From: Burkholderiales bacterium
GTDB lineage: Bacteria; Pseudomonadota; Gammaproteobacteria; Burkholderiales; SG8-41
Direction of reading: 5' to 3'
NCBI GenBank assembly: GCA_022841375.1
Contig: JALHRQ010000001.1
Coordinates: forward strand, 124,001 to 188,000
DNA length: 64,000 nt
Shown: in pieces, positions 33,940 to 42,569 of the stretch
Layout: each line of letters starts with the position of its first letter
How positions within the stretch are numbered: position 1 is the first letter of the stretch
Program-made: the position numbers and the translations under genes
The notes under the pieces: model-generated
What the model saw: the letters and a program-made list of their open reading frames with translations, nothing else
Told to the model about the DNA's origin: nothing
The model's database searches: none

Positions 33940-34615
33940 TTGCGGTCTTCCCTTCGGCCAGGCGGATTTTCAATTGCTCTGCCATCGTGTTCGCAGCGTC
34001 AGCTGCGGTATTGCCACGGCGGCGGATGTCGATGCTCACATGCGTAAAGGCGATGTAGGGATCAACAGCCGCGACCAACCCCGTTTCACTGAGCACGCGC
34101 TGAAACGTTTGCGAGACCGCGAAGGCAATGGCGGGGCTTTCTCCCCGCGAGTTGTCGAGCAGTGCCCGCATGCGATCTGAGCGGGCACGCTCCGTCAGAT
34201 GTGTGGCAGGTGATAGTTTTCGTACCAGCGCGGTAATCTCGCCGCTGGTCGCTTGCCATCCTTCAAGCGCGCCTTTCAACGCACTGAATGCCGCGTCTAT
34301 CGCCTTGGCCTGCTTTGCGCGCTGCCCAGCGAGTGCGTGTATTCGTTCAACGCGGTCGCTATGTTCCTGTTGCCATTGGGTCGCCCGTTCTGTGCGTTCG
34401 ATCTGTTCAGCCGCTGCCAACGCCGTCTGCAGCACCTTGATGCGAGATTCCAGCGCTTCGACTTTACCGAACGCCTCGACGGCCTGGTCAACCAGTTTGC
34501 TGTCGGACTTTGATGCGGCCTCGGTCATTCTGGCATTGCCGACATTCGTAAGGGCGCCCTGCTCGGCCTTGAGTTCGGCGATCTGCTTTTTCAGTTGCTC
34601 GGTACGGGTGGACAT
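33932..34615 (-). CDS. Hypothetical phage protein, coiled-coil N-terminus
   Basis: MSTRTEQLKKQIAELKAEQGALTN...; start chosen at internal ATG. Confidence 0.6.
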   Translation of the reverse strand: MSTRTEQLKKQIAELKAEQGALTNVGNARMTEAASKSDSKLVDQAVEAFGKVEALESRIKVLQTALAAAEQIERTERATQWQQEHSDRVERIHALAGQRAKQAKAIDAAFSALKGALEGWQATSGEITALVRKLSPATHLTERARSDRMRALLDNSRGESPAIAFAVSQTFQRVLSETGLVAAVDPYIAFTHVSIDIRRRGNTAADAANTMAEQLKIRLAEGKTANV

Positions 34616-34680
34616 GGTTGGTGTCTCCTTTAATTTGATGCACTGATTGTCGGGCCGGGATTGCGGGGGCTGTCGATTAG

Positions 34681-35121
34681 TCACAGCGAAAACACAGGCA
34701 CCTCGATGCGGGGTGCCGATGTACTGGGATCGAAGACCACCGAACCGTGTTTGTGGCGAATGCAACCCGGCACCCAAACGAAGCACGGCACGCGATCCGC
34801 CAGGTGTTTTGCAACCCTTTGAGCGCGTTGCCACGCCACCCTGGCAGCACCCCCGCCTGGCATGTCTGATGCCCGCACGGGGCGGTTTGGCTGCGCCAGC
34901 AACGCCAACAAGTCGGGGAAGCCGTCCCCGCTGGGCGTGTACGGCCGCAAGTTGTCGGCATCACCCACCATGAACACGCCGGCATCCTCGGCGGGCTCGA
35001 TCACCAGCCGACGCGCCGCCCGACGCAAAGCGCGCAAACCTTCAACGGCGGCATGGTTCCCGCCCGCTGCTCTGATGCAGCGCTCAAACTCGTCAAGGGT
35101 TTCGGGCGGCAGGAAGATCAC
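34681..35121 (-). CDS. Hypothetical protein (element)
   Basis: 146 aa MIFLPPETLDEFERCIRAAGGNHAAVEGLRALRRAARRL... Confidence 0.55.
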   Translation of the reverse strand: MIFLPPETLDEFERCIRAAGGNHAAVEGLRALRRAARRLVIEPAEDAGVFMVGDADNLRPYTPSGDGFPDLLALLAQPNRPVRASDMPGGGAARVAWQRAQRVAKHLADRVPCFVWVPGCIRHKHGSVVFDPSTSAPRIEVPVFSL

Positions 35122-35124
35122 GGC

Positions 35125-35361
35125 TTACCACTCCACGCGCGTATTGGTTCGGAAACCTAGGCACGGCGTGGGGCAAACGGGGCTATCGGGGCTATCGGGG
35201 CGATGTGCAATTTTCTGCATGCAGTTTTTTGCAGACAGATATGCCCTTGCTTTTTCAGGTGTCCAAACGGTGTCTAGCGTGCCCGCGCGTATTGCTTGCA
35301 AAACCCCCTCTTTTTTAGGTGTCAGGTGGGTGTCCGGCGTGACAGGTTTTGACAGGTTCAC
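35125..35361 (-). CDS. Hypothetical small protein (element)
   Basis: 78 aa, GTG start; repeated DTHLTPKK/DTVWTPEK. Confidence 0.45.
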   Translation of the reverse strand: MNLSKPVTPDTHLTPKKEGVLQAIRAGTLDTVWTPEKARAYLSAKNCMQKIAHRPDSPDSPVCPTPCLGFRTNTRVEW

Positions 35362-35640
35362 GGACTAACAAACCTTAACAAACCATAACAAAACTTAGCG
35401 TTTTTGCCGCCCCAATTTGGGCCACATGCAACTTTCTGCACATACGGCTTGCCCGCGTGCATGCGCAAAGGATTGCGGGCAAAGCGGATTTTTCTGCTTT
35501 CGGCGGGCAATCCCTGCAATACATGCAACGTCTTACAGACAGACGTTGCATTGCATTGCAGCTTCGGGGATTTTGCAACGTGCAACACGCTGCAATTTGT
35601 TGCATGGCGTTGCGTGTTGCGTACGAATCTGCAACTTTTA
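35258..35640. repeat. Dense short direct-repeat region (iteron-like), candidate replication origin
   Basis: GGTGTC pairs at 11-bp spacing (35258/35269, 35318/35329); GACAGGTT at 35341/35351; TAACAAA at 35366/35376/35386; TGCAAC or GTTGCA at 35427, 35524, 35545, 35574, 35581, 35599, 35630 plus near-matches. Confidence 0.55.
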
Positions 35641-37713
35641 GCATGTTGGAAAGCCCACCTTGCCCTCTACCACTACAACCATGCCAGCCGTTTTTAACTT
35701 GTCCATGGCTGCCATGATTCGCTGCCTTCGCGTATCACGTCCCTTTTCAGGGTTTTGAGTCAGTCGGCTGGCGGCCTCATTCACCAACTCGTTTTCCGAT
35801 GGTTTTCCGCCGTCTAAGGCGAGCAAGTCGCGCAGCGCCCCCATGGCCGTTTCTTCGTTGACACCCAACCGAGCGCGGCGCGACCCTTTGACATGCTTGG
35901 CGGCAGCTACGTGATCGACCACGCATGACGTGGCCACCTCGCCTTCGTCGTCCAACCCCACGGGAATCTGCAGCAGCTTGAACCCAAATTCGGCGCCGTC
36001 CTCACCCTCTTTCAGTTTGGTAAGCGTGGCTACCCGGTCGTGATCGGCCCGCAGCACCTCGATCTCGGCATCCGCAGCCGCACGCAAACCAGACCACCCC
36101 CGCGCGCCCTTGCTCGCATCCTTGCCAGAATGATGAATCAGCACGACCAAGGCGCCGGTGGCCTGCCTGATATGCCGGCAATGACCCACCACCTGGCCCA
36201 AATCCTCGCCGCTGTTCTCATTACCGCCTGGCATCACCTGCGCCAGCGTATCGACCACGACCACCGACACGGGGCCGCAGGCTTTCAGCCCGAGGATCAC
36301 GTCGGCGATCTGCGACCGCTCCAAAAAATTCGGCGCGTCGGGTAAAAAATGAATGTCGATATCGGTGGGAGCAAGCCCTCGGTGCTTTGCCTGCGCTTTA
36401 AGGCGGTTCTGCGCCCCGCTGGCCCCCTCGGCCGCGATGTAGGCTACGCGCCCCTTCGCTACCCGGTGGCCGCGCCATTCCACGCCCAGCGCAATCGACG
36501 CCACCAGGTCGAGCGCAAAAAACGTCTTACCGCTTTGACTCTCGCCGTAGATCACCACCAGGTCAGCGGCCGGCAACACGTTCTTTATCACCCAGCCGGG
36601 CGGCTTGCGGTCAACAAATTCGCCCGGCGACAAAAACCGGAATCGCAGCGGCTTCGCAGCTACGGCTGCAGTCTCGTCCTTGAAGTCGGCCGCAATGGTC
36701 GGGTCGATGAAGCCGTGCGGTGCGGCCATGTGGTACAGCGTGCGCGCGGTGTTCTTTGTTTCCCGTGCGCTGTTGACGTGAGGCCAAAACCGGTTATCTA
36801 GGAATTCGGGATCGTATTTGCTGCTCTTGGCACTCAGTTCGTGGGCAAGCGCCAGCCCTTCATCACTGCCCCCGGTGGCGTCGTGAATACCAAAAATAGC
36901 GCTTCGCCATTCGTCGTAGGCCAACTCGTGCTCGCCCGCGTTGGGGATCGCATCAATGGCGGCGCGCAGCGTCACCAGATCGGCGGAAATCTCAGTGTTG
37001 ACGGACTCCCGCTCCGGCCGTTGCAACACCGGCACGGATGGTGACATCGGCCAATCAACGCCCGGTGTCAGGCGCTTCGATTTGCCAGCGCCAGGGAGGA
37101 TCACCATATTGCCGCATCCCCCGATAGGCACTTCCGATTGCTTCGGGTTGATCTCCACTTCACGTTTGATCACCCCGCCAGCGCCGTTCTTTAAATCCCA
37201 TACGGCCAACGCTGCGCGCAGCATCTCGCGCACGCTGTAGGCGTCCTGCGGTTCATCCCACACCAGCCATAAATGCAAACCCTTGCCACCGCTCGACCGA
37301 AACAGCACGGGCGCGTAACCATCACACTCAAGGGCGGTCATCACGCCCTCAGCGGTGGCGCGCATTTCTGCCCATGGGGTCCCGCCCTTGTGGCTATCGA
37401 AGTCCAAGCAGGCCGCGCGAACGGTGGAAGATCCCGGCGCGATGGGGCACAAGCCGTAAGCTTTCTGCTGCATCACGTGCTCGGATAACTTCACCTCGTC
37501 GAACGCTTGTTCGATGTGGCGCGGGCCGGCGCTTCCTTTGACCCAGCAATGGCCCGTAAACATCCGCTCGACCAAAGGCCGCAGCGCTGCCGCGCGTTCC
37601 TCTCGTGACGCCTTGACACCAGCCGAATGACTGCCTAAAATTTCATCACCCGTTGTTGCTTTACCTGAGCCCTGCAAGTTCCCGCTTGCGGGGCTTGTCG
37701 TTTGCAGGATCAT
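35638..37713 (-). CDS. Primase-helicase fusion: archaeo-eukaryotic-type primase domain plus RepA-like RecA-fold ATPase
   Basis: AACLDFDSHKGG...VLFRSSGGKGLHLWLVWD (AEP/TOTE-primase-like) and VIYGESQSGKTFFALDLVASIALG ... VVVVDTLAQVMPGGNENSGEDLG (RepA-like). Confidence 0.85.
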   Translation of the reverse strand: MILQTTSPASGNLQGSGKATTGDEILGSHSAGVKASREERAAALRPLVERMFTGHCWVKGSAGPRHIEQAFDEVKLSEHVMQQKAYGLCPIAPGSSTVRAACLDFDSHKGGTPWAEMRATAEGVMTALECDGYAPVLFRSSGGKGLHLWLVWDEPQDAYSVREMLRAALAVWDLKNGAGGVIKREVEINPKQSEVPIGGCGNMVILPGAGKSKRLTPGVDWPMSPSVPVLQRPERESVNTEISADLVTLRAAIDAIPNAGEHELAYDEWRSAIFGIHDATGGSDEGLALAHELSAKSSKYDPEFLDNRFWPHVNSARETKNTARTLYHMAAPHGFIDPTIAADFKDETAAVAAKPLRFRFLSPGEFVDRKPPGWVIKNVLPAADLVVIYGESQSGKTFFALDLVASIALGVEWRGHRVAKGRVAYIAAEGASGAQNRLKAQAKHRGLAPTDIDIHFLPDAPNFLERSQIADVILGLKACGPVSVVVVDTLAQVMPGGNENSGEDLGQVVGHCRHIRQATGALVVLIHHSGKDASKGARGWSGLRAAADAEIEVLRADHDRVATLTKLKEGEDGAEFGFKLLQIPVGLDDEGEVATSCVVDHVAAAKHVKGSRRARLGVNEETAMGALRDLLALDGGKPSENELVNEAASRLTQNPEKGRDTRRQRIMAAMDKLKTAGMVVVVEGKVGFPTC

Positions 37714-37979
37714 CCGGTGCCCCCATCACGCCTCATGCGGATGAAATCAGCGGCCACCGCGTTTTGCCCGCTCGCAGTCTCTATGGTCGCCCGCCCTTCC
37801 GTGTAACTGAGCACAGTGGACTCGTGCCAATACGGTTCATTGTCATCGCCGAAGTAATCAGGCTGGGGAAATGCACCATGCTCAACCGCACGGGTCAGCA
37901 CATCGCCTTGCATTTCCGAATAGATCAACGCGATGTCGTCGCGGCTGTAATCGGAAGGATCGCGCTTGCCAGTGCTCAT
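37710..37979 (-). CDS. Hypothetical protein (element)
   Basis: MSTGKRDPSDYSRDDIALIYSEMQGDVLTRAVEHGAFPQPDYFG...; overlaps primase start by 4 nt. Confidence 0.6.
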   Translation of the reverse strand: MSTGKRDPSDYSRDDIALIYSEMQGDVLTRAVEHGAFPQPDYFGDDNEPYWHESTVLSYTEGRATIETASGQNAVAADFIRMRRDGGTG

Positions 37980-38245
37980 GCTGCCGCCTGTTGCTTCGCT
38001 CGCTGGCGCAATTCCACACCGCTTAAACCAGTAAGTTGCACGGGCTTTTGCACCGCGATCCATTGCATGACATCGGAGCGCCGCCAGGCCACGTTGCACT
38101 CACTGCCGAGCCTGATTTGCCGGGGGAATGTGGGATCAAGCCGCATCAGCCGGTAAACGGCTTTGGTCGATCTTTTCCCCAGCAGCGTGGCAAGCGCCGT
38201 GGCGGTCAGCAGTTCAGGGGTATCAACTTTTGTGTATGCGGCCAT
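37976..38245 (-). CDS. AlpA-family/MerR-like HTH regulator
   Basis: LLTATALATLLGKRSTKAVYRLMRLDPTFPRQIRLGSECNVAWRRSDVMQWI. Confidence 0.8.
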   Translation of the reverse strand: MAAYTKVDTPELLTATALATLLGKRSTKAVYRLMRLDPTFPRQIRLGSECNVAWRRSDVMQWIAVQKPVQLTGLSGVELRQRAKQQAAA

Positions 38246-38293
38246 GGTGGCCCTCCTATATGGACAACAAAGGCGACTGTAGAGCGGTGAGTG

Positions 38294-38410
38294 GTCATCA
38301 AGGGCACCCCCACAGACACTGGGAGCGATGATGGAGCCGCACCGGGTCGTCAAGTGCACCCCTACAGACGTTGAGGGCGATGTTGGAGGCATACGCGGCC
38401 GTCGAGGGCA
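38294..38410. repeat. Imperfect 52-bp direct repeat (two full units plus partial third) between alpA and int
   Basis: GTCATCAAGGGCACCCCCACAGACACTGGGAGCGATGATGGAG (38294) vs GTCGTCAAGTGCACCCCTACAGACGTTGAGGGCGATGTTGGAG (38346); GTCGAGGGCACC at 38401. Confidence 0.75.
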
Positions 38411-38415
38411 CCACC

Positions 38416-38446
38416 CCAAAGCAAACGGCCCGCACGAGGCGGGCCG
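38416..38446 (-). terminator. Terminator-like hairpin downstream of int
   Basis: Minus strand CGGCCCGC-CTCGT-GCGGGCCG-TTTGCTTTGG. Confidence 0.65.
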
Positions 38447-38469
38447 ACGAATTTACAGGGGGTGTAAAA

Positions 38470-39717
38470 CTAGGCAGCCAGGGCAGTCTCGATATGCACT
38501 ACCTTGGGCGCCACGAGCATTTCGAGGTGGTCGGCCCATTTCTGCAGCCAAGTGCGAGCCTCGGCGTCATACCGGTGAACGTCATAGATCGCCCCGATGG
38601 AGCCGTCTACGTGGTTCAGGATGCGATCCTGCACCACCCGGGGACAACCCAGCTTGGCCAACCCTGTTGCCATCGTGCGACGCAGATCGTGCACCGTCCA
38701 CGGCACTTCTATCGGGTCTGGGCTCTCGCCTTGGTCACGAGGATGCCGAGCGGTGTATTGCGCCAGCCCCAGCGCCTTCTGCTGCACATGCTTGTCGTCC
38801 TTGGATGGAAAAACAAAGCGCGTGCCCATTCCCTCGCGGTAACGCAGTAATTGCTGGGCTTGCGCCGACAGCATCACGTTATGGGGCTCCTTGTTCTTTG
38901 TATCGCGGATCACCCACACACCTCGCTCCATGTCCACATCACGCCAGAGAGCCGCCACCACCTCACCGGATCGGCAGCCGGTCAGCAGCACCAACAACAG
39001 CGCATCGCGCACGGTGCGGCTGTATGGGCTGTGTGGCAGCCATTTCAGAAACATGGCCAGTTCGGCGTCAGTGAACGCCCGTTTTCTTCTCACCTGCGCC
39101 GCCCCTTTGATTCCCACTGTGGGCGAAACGAAGTCATCGGGCAGGCGCTGCTTGTCGGCAGCGTGCGCGTAGGCGCAGCGGATTCGAGACAGCAACATCG
39201 TGGCGCAACGCGGCGCCCGCCGCATCATCGGCTCGATCACGCGGTTGTAGAGTTCCCGCCGCGGCACCTCGGTCGCCGGCCGCATGCCCACCTTCGGCAC
39301 AAACTCCTTGCGCAACAACCTGGCGCTTTCTCCGCCGCGTTTCTGCTTTGAAAGCACCTCGTTGATGTAATCCTCGACCATGTGCGCGATCAGGTAGCCC
39401 ACTTGCCGTGTGGCCTCGCGCAATTGACGCTGCTCGTCGCGGGCCTTCCGCTTCTCGATCTGAGGGTCTACCCCCTGCTCTCTGGCTAATCGCCTCTTGG
39501 CCAACTCGGTACGGGCGCCGGCAAGGGTCAACGCGCCGAATTCACCCAGCTTGATCTGGCGCAGGGCGCCATCCGTCGAGCGGTACCGGTAAAAGAACAC
39601 CCGGGCCGAGTCGGTGCACCGCACGCGCAGGCCGGGATTTTCGGGGTCAGCGAGTTCCTCGCCGGGCTTCATATCGGCGATAATTTGGCGGGTCAGCGGT
39701 ATAGGTTTTGTGTTCAT
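38470..39717 (-). CDS. Tyrosine-type site-specific integrase (P4-type, DUF4102 N-terminus)
   Basis: LRQIKLGEFGALTLAGARTELAKRR; LLTGCRSGEVVAALWRDVD; HDLRRTMATGLAKLGCPRVVQDRILNHVDGSIGAIYDVHRY. Confidence 0.95.
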   Translation of the reverse strand: MNTKPIPLTRQIIADMKPGEELADPENPGLRVRCTDSARVFFYRYRSTDGALRQIKLGEFGALTLAGARTELAKRRLAREQGVDPQIEKRKARDEQRQLREATRQVGYLIAHMVEDYINEVLSKQKRGGESARLLRKEFVPKVGMRPATEVPRRELYNRVIEPMMRRAPRCATMLLSRIRCAYAHAADKQRLPDDFVSPTVGIKGAAQVRRKRAFTDAELAMFLKWLPHSPYSRTVRDALLLVLLTGCRSGEVVAALWRDVDMERGVWVIRDTKNKEPHNVMLSAQAQQLLRYREGMGTRFVFPSKDDKHVQQKALGLAQYTARHPRDQGESPDPIEVPWTVHDLRRTMATGLAKLGCPRVVQDRILNHVDGSIGAIYDVHRYDAEARTWLQKWADHLEMLVAPKVVHIETALAA

Positions 39718-39756
39718 GTGCGTGTCCGAATGTGAGACCTACACCGTAACCTACAC
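39697..39756. repeat. Right-end copies of ACCTAYACC (one inverted, two direct at 12-bp spacing)
   Basis: CGGTATAGGT 39697-39706; ACCTACACCG 39737-39746; ACCTACAC 39749-39756. Confidence 0.6.
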
Positions 39757-39852
39757 TCAGAAACGTCCCAAATTGACGGTAAAAGTAAGGACATCAAGGG
39801 ACATTAAGAGAATTACGCACCGCGATTTTCTGCGATAAAACAAAAACATACC

Positions 39853-42465
39853 GTGAATAAACCCATTGAAAACAAGCGTGTTTCGGAGGCCGGGATTTCT
39901 TCACATACTCCCATGATGCAGCAATATTTGCGCATCAAGTCCGAACACCCCGACATGCTGGTGTTCTACCGGATGGGGGATTTCTACGAACTGTTTTTCG
40001 ATGATGCTGAACGTGCAGCACGATTGATGGACATCACGCTCACCTCACGCGGCGAGTCCGCTGGCATGCCGATCAAGATGGCGGGCATCCCGTACCATGC
40101 GGTCGACCAGTATCTGGCACGACTGGTGAAACTGGGTGAGTCAGTCGCGATCTGCGAACAGATCGGCGACCCGGCTACATCCAAAGGCCCGGTCGAGCGC
40201 AAAGTCGTGCGTATTGTCACGCCGGGCACCTTGACCGAATCGGCGCTGCTTGACGAAAAAAGCGACAACCTGCTGCTCGCCGCGCACCGCGCCGGCAACG
40301 TGCTGGGGCTGGCCTGGCTGTCGCTGTCGTCCGGACGCTTTTGCGTCATGGAAACCGCGCCGGCCAATCTGGCTGTTGAGCTCGAACGCCTGCGGCCCGC
40401 GGAAATCCTGCTCGCCGAAGGGGCGAATATCGACATCAATGACCCCGGCGTGGCGATCCGTCGCCTGCCGCCCTGGCGGTTTGATGCCGAAGTGGCACGC
40501 CGCTCGCTGACTGCGCAATTCGAAACCCATGATCTGAGCGGCTTTGGCGCCCAGGGACTGGATGCTTCGGTGGCCGCGGCCGGCGCTCTGTTCGATTACG
40601 CGAAGTCGACGCAAGGCACGGCGATAGCGCATGTGCGCGCGCTGATCGTCGAATCCGAACGCGCGTGGCTGCGTATGGATCCATCGACACGGCGCAACCT
40701 CGAACTCACCGAAACCATCCGCGGTGAAGCAGCACCGACGCTGCTGTCCCTGCTCGACACCTGCGCCACCGGCATGGGCAGCAGACGCCTGCGTCACGCA
40801 TTGCATCATCCACTGACCGAGCGCACGCACGTGCAGTCGCTGCATGCCGCCGTTGCAGCACTAATCGACAACGAACGTCATGTCGCGGTACGCGCCGCGC
40901 TGAAACATTTTTCCGACGTCGAACGCATTGCCGCACGCATTGCCCTGGCCTCGGCGCGTCCGCGCGATCTGTCGGGATTGCGGGAATCCCTGCGTCGCCT
41001 TCCCGAGCTGATCACGGCGATCGGTGATGCCGCGACCGGCCGTCTCGGCACCATCGCAACCGACCTTGCTCCACAGGACAACCTGGCCCAGCTGCTCAGC
41101 GCCGCCATCAAAGCGGAACCCGCCGCAGTCATCCGCGAGGGCGGCGTGATTGCTGACGGTTACGACGCCGATCTGGATGAACTGCGCGGCATCCAGGACA
41201 ACTGCGGGGCTTTCCTCGCCGAACTGGAAACCCGCGAGCGCACACGCACCGGCATCACCACGCTGAAAGTCGAGTACAACCGCGTGCACGGCTTCTACAT
41301 TGAAGTCACCCGCGCCCAGTCCGACAAGGTGCCGGACGACTACCGTCGGCGGCAAACGCTGAAAAATGCCGAACGCTACATCACGCCGGAGTTAAAAACC
41401 TTCGAAGACAAGGCGCTGTCGGCGCAGGAACGTGCGCTGGCCCGCGAAAAACTGCTCTACGACCAGTTACTGCGCCAACTGGCGCCGCAGGTGCCGGTGT
41501 TGCAGCAGGTGGCCGCGGCGCTCGCCGAACTCGACATGCTGGCGGCGTTCGCCGAACGCGCGACAGCACTGAACTGGGCGGCGCCGGAATTCACCGACGA
41601 AGCGGTGATCGAGATTGAAGACGGTCGCCATCCGGTGGTCGAGGCGCAGGTCACGCCATTCATTGCCAACAACACCCAGCTGTCAGCGACGCGACGCATG
41701 CTGCTGATCACCGGCCCGAACATGGGCGGCAAGTCGACTTACATGCGGCAGACGGCGCTGATCGCGCTACTCGCGCATTGCGGTTCATTTGTGCCCGCGA
41801 CGCGCGCCCGGCTGGGCCCGATCGACCGCATTTTCACCCGCATCGGCGCCGCTGACGATCTGGCCGGCGGGCGTTCGACGTTCATGGTTGAAATGACCGA
41901 GGCCGCCTACATTCTTCATCACGCCACGCCGCAAAGCCTGGTGCTGATGGATGAAATCGGCCGCGGCACTTCGACCTACGACGGACTGGCGCTGGCCTGG
42001 GCAATCGCCCGCCACCTGATCGAGCGCAGCGGCTGTTACACGCTGTTCGCCACCCATTATTTCGAACTGACCCAACTCGCGGTGGATTTCAAGCAAGTGG
42101 TGAACGTGCATCTCGACGCCGTCGAACACAAAGATCGCATCGTGTTCCTGCACAGCGTCGAGGAAGGCCCGGCGAACCAGAGTTACGGCCTGCAGGTTGC
42201 ACAACTCGCGGGGGTACCGGCCGCGGTGATCCGCAGCGCGCGCAAACATCTGGCCGGGCTGGAAGCTGCGGCCGCCGCCCATGCGTCGCAGGGTGATCTG
42301 TTCTCGGCACCAGCGGCGAGCGCTGAAGCGCCCGCCACTGAGCCGCACCCTGCAGTCGATGCGTTGCGCGACTGCGACCCCGATGCACTGACGCCGCGCG
42401 ACGCGCTGGAGCTGCTTTACCGTTTGCGGGAGCTGGCGCAGGGTGACGCCAGCAATAAATCGTAA
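39853..42465 (+). CDS. mutS: DNA mismatch repair protein MutS, with element-derived 5' end
   Basis: [85 protein letters not shown]. Annotated start is GTG 39853; ATG 39913/39916 are alternatives. Confidence 0.95.
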   Translation: MNKPIENKRVSEAGISSHTPMMQQYLRIKSEHPDMLVFYRMGDFYELFFDDAERAARLMDITLTSRGESAGMPIKMAGIPYHAVDQYLARLVKLGESVAICEQIGDPATSKGPVERKVVRIVTPGTLTESALLDEKSDNLLLAAHRAGNVLGLAWLSLSSGRFCVMETAPANLAVELERLRPAEILLAEGANIDINDPGVAIRRLPPWRFDAEVARRSLTAQFETHDLSGFGAQGLDASVAAAGALFDYAKSTQGTAIAHVRALIVESERAWLRMDPSTRRNLELTETIRGEAAPTLLSLLDTCATGMGSRRLRHALHHPLTERTHVQSLHAAVAALIDNERHVAVRAALKHFSDVERIAARIALASARPRDLSGLRESLRRLPELITAIGDAATGRLGTIATDLAPQDNLAQLLSAAIKAEPAAVIREGGVIADGYDADLDELRGIQDNCGAFLAELETRERTRTGITTLKVEYNRVHGFYIEVTRAQSDKVPDDYRRRQTLKNAERYITPELKTFEDKALSAQERALAREKLLYDQLLRQLAPQVPVLQQVAAALAELDMLAAFAERATALNWAAPEFTDEAVIEIEDGRHPVVEAQVTPFIANNTQLSATRRMLLITGPNMGGKSTYMRQTALIALLAHCGSFVPATRARLGPIDRIFTRIGAADDLAGGRSTFMVEMTEAAYILHHATPQSLVLMDEIGRGTSTYDGLALAWAIARHLIERSGCYTLFATHYFELTQLAVDFKQVVNVHLDAVEHKDRIVFLHSVEEGPANQSYGLQVAQLAGVPAAVIRSARKHLAGLEAAAAAHASQGDLFSAPAASAEAPATEPHPAVDALRDCDPDALTPRDALELLYRLRELAQGDASNKS
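39913..39923. other. attR core
   Basis: ATGATGCAGCA, identical to 23873-23883. Confidence 0.8.
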
Positions 42466-42569
42466 ATTATTGATTTAATTAATATTTTTTACGTTTCGCC
42501 GGCGCGTGGTTTCTCGCCGTACGCCTCACCCCGTATCCCTTACTACTTACCCCTGACTCCTAACGACAA

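Larger units (their letters stand above)
23873..39923. mobile_element. Integrated phage-satellite-like/reduced prophage element, ~16.04 kb, in mutS
   Basis: Bounded by direct repeat ATGATGCAGCA (23873-23883 and 39913-39923); integrase at right end; phage-type genes between. Confidence 0.88.

Noticed and set aside
35258-35640. CRISPR array
   Set aside because: Repeats are 6-9 bp with irregular or 10-11-bp spacing, no 23-40-bp direct repeats with unique spacers and no cas genes. No CRISPR found anywhere in the window.
35375-35644. Cys-rich 89-aa and 76-aa minus-strand ORFs (35358-35588, 35375-35644)
   Set aside because: Their composition is a by-product of the TGCAAC/GTTGCA repeats; better explained as a noncoding ori-like region.
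39776-39810. sigma70 promoter for mutS (TTGACG at ~39773)
   Set aside because: No acceptable -10 hexamer at 16-18 bp; promoter not called from sequence alone.
23873-39923. Integrative conjugative element
   Set aside because: No relaxase, T4SS or coupling protein recognised; content is phage/satellite-like.
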